DNA from: Pseudomonas sp. TH15
GTDB lineage: Bacteria > Pseudomonadota > Gammaproteobacteria > Pseudomonadales > Pseudomonadaceae
Direction: 5' to 3'
Assembly (NCBI RefSeq): GCF_016651105.1
Contig: NZ_JAEKEL010000001.1
Span: 4,826,001-4,890,000, forward strand
DNA length: 64,000 nt
The notes beneath the pieces are model-generated. The model saw nothing but the letters and a program-made list of their open reading frames with translations, was not told the DNA's origin and made no database searches. Positions within the stretch are counted from its first letter, which is position 1; the number at the start of each line of letters is the position of its first letter. Shown here one piece after another: positions 61,108 to 64,000 of the stretch. A program made the translations under genes and the position numbers.

Positions 61108-61533
61108 ATGAACTTGCGTATCGAGCTGTCGCAGAACCCCAACGAAGAACAACGCAACGCGATTCTGGCACCATTGCGAGCCCATAACGTTGCCAAGGCC
61201 GGGCCGTCGAAGCTCGAGCCGTTGGCGCTGTTGGTGCGCGATGAGCACGACGCGATACTGGGCGGCCTGTATGGCCACACGTTTTATCGCTGGTTATTCA
61301 TTGAACTGCTGGCGGTGCCGGAACAAGGTCGCGGGCAGGGCATCGGATCGCAACTGATGCAGATGGCTGAAGACTTTGCACGCAAGAACGATTGCGTCGG
61401 GATCTGGCTCGATACTTTCTCGTTTCAGGCGCCGGAGTTTTACCGGAAGGTGGGATACGTCGAGTGTGGCGAGATTGTCGATTATCCGCTGGGGCATAAG
61501 CGGCATTTCTTCCAGAAGCGGCTTGTAGGCTGA
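61108..61533 (+). CDS. GNAT-family N-acetyltransferase
   Basis: 141 residues. Acetyl-CoA motif VPEQGRGQGIGSQLMQMAED and the following FQAPEFYRKVGYVECG. A single-domain GNAT of the type often linked to amine or antibiotic modification. Divergent from the hemerythrin gene. Acceptor unknown. Confidence 0.88.
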   Translation: MNLRIELSQNPNEEQRNAILAPLRAHNVAKAGPSKLEPLALLVRDEHDAILGGLYGHTFYRWLFIELLAVPEQGRGQGIGSQLMQMAEDFARKNDCVGIWLDTFSFQAPEFYRKVGYVECGEIVDYPLGHKRHFFQKRLVG

Positions 61534-61545
61534 CCGGAGCGACCC

Positions 61546-61623
61546 CATCGCGAGCAGGCTCATTCCTGCATTGTTCGTGTCGTTCACAACTCCAATGCAG
61601 AAGTAAGCCTGCTCGCGATGGCG
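61546..61623. repeat. REP pair, family A variant, inside-out order
   Basis: CATCGCGAGCAGGCTCATTC, then TGCAGAAGTAAGCCTGCTCG, with about 27 bases between. The arms face outwards, unlike most family A pairs here. Located after the GNAT stop and next to the lipoprotein stop. Confidence 0.75.
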
Positions 61624-61643
61624 GCGTTTGTCTCACAGCATTC

Positions 61644-61994
61644 TCAGAGGCAGGTCGCCAACGCCGCCAATCGGCGCTTGGCCACGAAATCATCGTGCTG
61701 CGCGTAGTAACTCAGCACCGTGCCGGACGCATTGCTGGACAAGTCCACAAACGATTCCGCCGAACGGGTGTAGACCGTAGAACCGCCCTTGCGGCCCGGT
61801 TGCAGGTAAGCCCCGGCATCAATCCCGAACACCGCCTCGTCCTGCCAGGCGAATTGCACGCATTGGGCAACGACTTTTTCCGGTTTGTCCGAGTTCAGGA
61901 CCTTGGTCGGGGATTTGGTGCGGGAGTCATCCATCACCGAGCCCGCGCATCCCGCCAGCAGGGTTGCGGCCAGCGCCACCATCAGAATTCGCAT
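61644..61994 (-). CDS. Small lipoprotein
   Basis: 116 residues with a lipobox (TLLAGCAGS, Cys about residue 16). The mature part has FAWQDEAVFGIDAGAYLQPG and ESFVDLSSNASGTVLSYYAQ. Similar small Pseudomonas lipoproteins have no known function. Family not recognised with certainty. Confidence 0.8.
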   Translation of the reverse strand: MRILMVALAATLLAGCAGSVMDDSRTKSPTKVLNSDKPEKVVAQCVQFAWQDEAVFGIDAGAYLQPGRKGGSTVYTRSAESFVDLSSNASGTVLSYYAQHDDFVAKRRLAALATCL

Positions 61995-62127
61995 TGTGTT
62001 CGCTCATCAAGAAAAAGCGGACTGTATCACCGTGGCGCGGCGTATCGTTCTGCTTTACTTCATTTATACCGCGACACGCACGCACCGCTGCGGCAACCTA
62101 AGGTCATCAGCCTCACAAGGAAAACCC

Positions 62128-62457
62128 ATGGCGCCTACCGATCAGCGACATGAACACGCCCTGAAAATGTTTCTCGACGCGCGACCTGACTTGCGCGAAA
62201 CCCTCGACCATCTCAATCCATTGCTGGCCCAGGCCAAAGGCGAAACCCAGGCACAGTATCGTGAAGAGCGTCTGCACGAAGCCTTTGAGGCGGAAGCAGA
62301 ACATCTTGGATTGTTCGCCTGGGAACTGACGCTGCAACTGACCGCTGATTCGCCTGAGGAGTATCAGGCGCAGCGTCTGGAAGTGCACCGTGAAGTGGCG
62401 GAAATGGCCGGGATGGACTGGCTGGAATACTGCGAACTGTATGGCATAGAACCGTAA
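62128..62457 (+). CDS. DUF6388-like soluble protein
   Basis: 109 residues, helical. The C-terminal part (FAWELTLQLTADSPEEYQAQ, then REVAEMAGMDWLEYCELYGI) fits a small Pseudomonas family that I recall as DUF6388, with unknown function. AAGGA precedes the ATG at 62128. The next gene starts 25 bases after the stop. Confidence 0.75.
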   Translation: MAPTDQRHEHALKMFLDARPDLRETLDHLNPLLAQAKGETQAQYREERLHEAFEAEAEHLGLFAWELTLQLTADSPEEYQAQRLEVHREVAEMAGMDWLEYCELYGIEP

Positions 62458-62482
62458 CCGCCACTCAAGGACTCTTGTATCG

Positions 62483-63187
62483 ATGCTGCCCTCGACCTCA
62501 ACCCGGCATGCCAGTCCCGGTCATCTGCACACGCAGAAATGGCGCGGTCGCGTGGGACTGGCGCTGGTCGCGAGCCTGTCGGTACTGGCTGGCATGACCG
62601 ACGCCATCGGTTTCATGGCCAGCGGCGATTTCGTCTCGTTCATGAGCGGTAACACCACTCGATTGGCGGTGGCGATCAGTGATGGCGACTGGGGGCTGGC
62701 GTTGCGCCTGGTCATCCTCGTGGCCACGTTTATAGTCGGCAATGCCTTGGGCGTGTTGATCGCACGGCTGGGCGGCCGGCGCACGTTGCCGTTGCTGCTG
62801 TGCATCGCCACCCTGCTCTGCGCAGCGGCAGCCTGGCCTGCCGACGCGCAGTTGCCAGCGCTGCTGGCGGCGATTGTCGCGATGGGCATGCTTAACGCAG
62901 CCGTCGAAGAAGTGAACGGTCTGCCGGTCGGGTTGACCTACGTGACCGGGGCACTGTCGCGATTCGGCCGAGGACTGGGGCGCTGGATGCTCGGCGAGCG
63001 CCGCAGCGGCTGGCGGGTGCAACTGGTGCCGTGGAGCGGCATGTTTGTCGGGGCGATTCTGGGTGCAGTGCTGGAACATCATCTGGGGCTCAAGGCCTTG
63101 TTCGTCAGCGGCTTGCTGGCGGCGATCCTGGGATTGTTGTCCCTGACCATCCCCCGTCGCTGGCAGCTCGGCTACATGCCCCGCTGA
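62483..63187 (+). CDS. YoaK/DUF1275-family membrane protein
   Basis: 234 residues with about six helices. The start of the membrane part (AGMTDAIGFMASGDFVSFMS, then GNTTRLAV) is the DUF1275 signature, and a second half repeats the helix pattern. Family function not known; often grouped with transport of small compounds. Possibly in one transcript with the DUF6388-like gene. Confidence 0.88.
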   Translation: MLPSTSTRHASPGHLHTQKWRGRVGLALVASLSVLAGMTDAIGFMASGDFVSFMSGNTTRLAVAISDGDWGLALRLVILVATFIVGNALGVLIARLGGRRTLPLLLCIATLLCAAAAWPADAQLPALLAAIVAMGMLNAAVEEVNGLPVGLTYVTGALSRFGRGLGRWMLGERRSGWRVQLVPWSGMFVGAILGAVLEHHLGLKALFVSGLLAAILGLLSLTIPRRWQLGYMPR

Positions 63188-63203
63188 AAACGCACTTAAT
63201 ACT

Positions 63204-63294
63204 GTAGGAGCTGCGGCACGCTGCGATCTTTTGATCTTGATTTTAAAAAGCGAGATCAAAAGATCGCAGCCTCGTTTCACTCGGCAGCTCCTAC
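63204..63294. repeat. Family B inverted repeat
   Basis: GTAGGAGCTGCGGCACGCTG and the complement AAAAGATCGCAGCCTCGTTT ending GGCAGCTCCTAC, with about 36 bases between. Located between the YoaK-like gene and tusD. Confidence 0.85.
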
Positions 63295-63379
63295 AAGCTC
63301 ATTCACTCAGGCAACTTGGGTTTCGCCGCCCCGCCGATAAAGCTTTATCATGGCCGCAGTTTTGCTGATCGAGTCCGTC

Positions 63380-63772
63380 ATGAAGTTCGCCATCGCGCTG
63401 TTTTCCGCCGCCCATGCGCCCTCCTCGCGCCGTGCCTTGCTGTTCGCCCAGGCCGCGCTGGCCGGCGGGCATGAGATTGTCCGGCTGTTTTTCTATCAGG
63501 ACGGCGTCTACAACGCGTCCGGCAGCGTCGTCACGCCCCAGGACGAGCAGGACTTGCCCAAGCAATGGCGCGCCTTTGTTGCCGAGCATCAACTGGACGG
63601 CGTCGTCTGCATCGCCGCTGCCCTGCGGCGTGGGGTGTTGAACGAAGAGGAAGCCAAGCGCTATCAGCGCGAAGCAGTGGCAGTCGGTGCGCCGTGGGAA
63701 TTGTCCGGCCTCGGCCAACTGCATGACGCAGTACAAGACGCCGACCGACTGATCTGTTTTGGAGGCGCGTGA
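63380..63772 (+). CDS. tusD: Sulfurtransferase TusD
   Basis: 130 residues, close to the 128 of E. coli TusD. The conserved Cys is C77 in DGVVCIAAALRRGV, which carries the sulfur. The DsrE-fold start MKFAIALFSAAHAPSSRRAL and the ending DRLICFGGA fit. It relays sulfur with TusB, TusC and TusE for the 2-thiouridine of tRNA. The start of tusC follows one base after the stop. Confidence 0.93.
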   Translation: MKFAIALFSAAHAPSSRRALLFAQAALAGGHEIVRLFFYQDGVYNASGSVVTPQDEQDLPKQWRAFVAEHQLDGVVCIAAALRRGVLNEEEAKRYQREAVAVGAPWELSGLGQLHDAVQDADRLICFGGA

Positions 63773-63773
63773 C

Positions 63774-64000
63774 ATGCCTAAATCCTTGCTGATGATCAGC
63801 CGCCAGGCGCCGTGGTCCGGGCCGAACGCGCGGGAAGCGCTGGACATCGTGCTGGCCGGCGGCGCGTTCGACTTGCCGATCGGCCTGCTGTTTCTCGATG
63901 ACGGGGTTTTCCAACTCGCGTCGAAACAGGACGCCAAGGTCCTGCAGCAAAAAGACCTGAGCGCCAACCTGCAAGCGTTGCCGATGTTTGGTGTCGAAGA
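63774..64000 (+). CDS. tusC: Sulfurtransferase subunit TusC, 5' part (3' end outside window)
   Basis: First 75 residues, beginning MPKSLLMISRQAPWSGPNAR and continuing with GGAFDLPIGLLFLDDGVFQL, typical of TusC. The gene starts one base after the tusD stop and runs past the window edge. tusB, tusE and related genes would be expected further right. Confidence 0.92.
   Translation, partial: MPKSLLMISRQAPWSGPNAREALDIVLAGGAFDLPIGLLFLDDGVFQLASKQDAKVLQQKDLSANLQALPMFGVE

Noticed and set aside
1..64000. tRNA or rRNA genes, prophage or insertion sequences
   Set aside because: I scanned the gaps by eye and saw no cloverleaf-like segments, rRNA-like stretches, transposase motifs or target duplications; a tRNA or covariance-model scan would settle it.

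Overview
The window is a GC-rich (about 60%) chromosomal segment of a fluorescent Pseudomonas, most likely the P. fluorescens group. Supporting this are the hcnABC hydrogen cyanide synthase operon with its typical leader, the many Pseudomonas-type interspersed repeats of two main families, and the gene content in general. The assignment comes from recognised proteins and repeats, not from a search. No rRNA, tRNA, CRISPR array, prophage or transposase gene was seen. Both ends cut genes: a GGDEF protein on the left and tusC on the right.

Layout. 1-5 kb: end of a diguanylate cyclase, an orphan protein, an RcnB-like protein, then a citrate/tricarballylate-type MFS symporter paired with a ModA-like binding protein and a convergent LysR regulator. 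5-10.3 kb: a KefC-type antiporter and hcnABC (minus strand), whose upstream region carries a plausible ANR box and an RsmA/RsmE hairpin at the hcnA ribosome binding site. 10.3-14.4 kb: membrane proteins, including a 24-residue peptide gene, and an OmpR-type two-component pair. 14.7-22 kb: an aldo/keto reductase (frameshifted)-SDR-SRPBCC operon with a divergent LysR, a methyltransferase of the isoprenylcysteine type, a HAD phosphatase, a lone receiver, an RlmI/RlmK-like methyltransferase and a LuxR regulator. 22.4-25.3 kb: a DmpA-type peptidase, an acetyltransferase and two small WxxGHW-repeat envelope proteins.

25.3-31.9 kb is a coherent phytate-scavenging operon read leftwards: TonB-dependent receptor, beta-propeller phytase, ExbB, ExbD, TonB, behind a Pho-box-like promoter. 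32.3-41 kb: a degenerate GGDEF protein with an AraC regulator, YceI, a MATE pump, a periplasmic chorismate mutase, a diguanylate cyclase and small envelope proteins. 40-43.5 kb: a polyamine-type binding protein, a PuuB-like oxidase and a LysR regulator. 43.5-54.5 kb: cytochrome c, a MocR regulator divergent from an EamA exporter, a hybrid histidine kinase split by a one-base frameshift, a SulP transporter, lipoproteins, a GNAT, a TetR regulator and an LprI-like protein.

54.5-55.3 kb is a tandem array of about six 134-bp units built from REP pairs. 55.4-64 kb: gamma-glutamyltransferase, Ogt, NudK, then a chitinase plus AA10 lytic polysaccharide monooxygenase operon, both without a signal peptide, a hemerythrin, a GNAT, a lipoprotein, a DUF6388-like protein, a YoaK/DUF1275 membrane protein and tusD-tusC. 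Themes are rhizosphere life: cyanide production, phytate and chitin use, polyamine handling and several c-di-GMP or two-component regulators.
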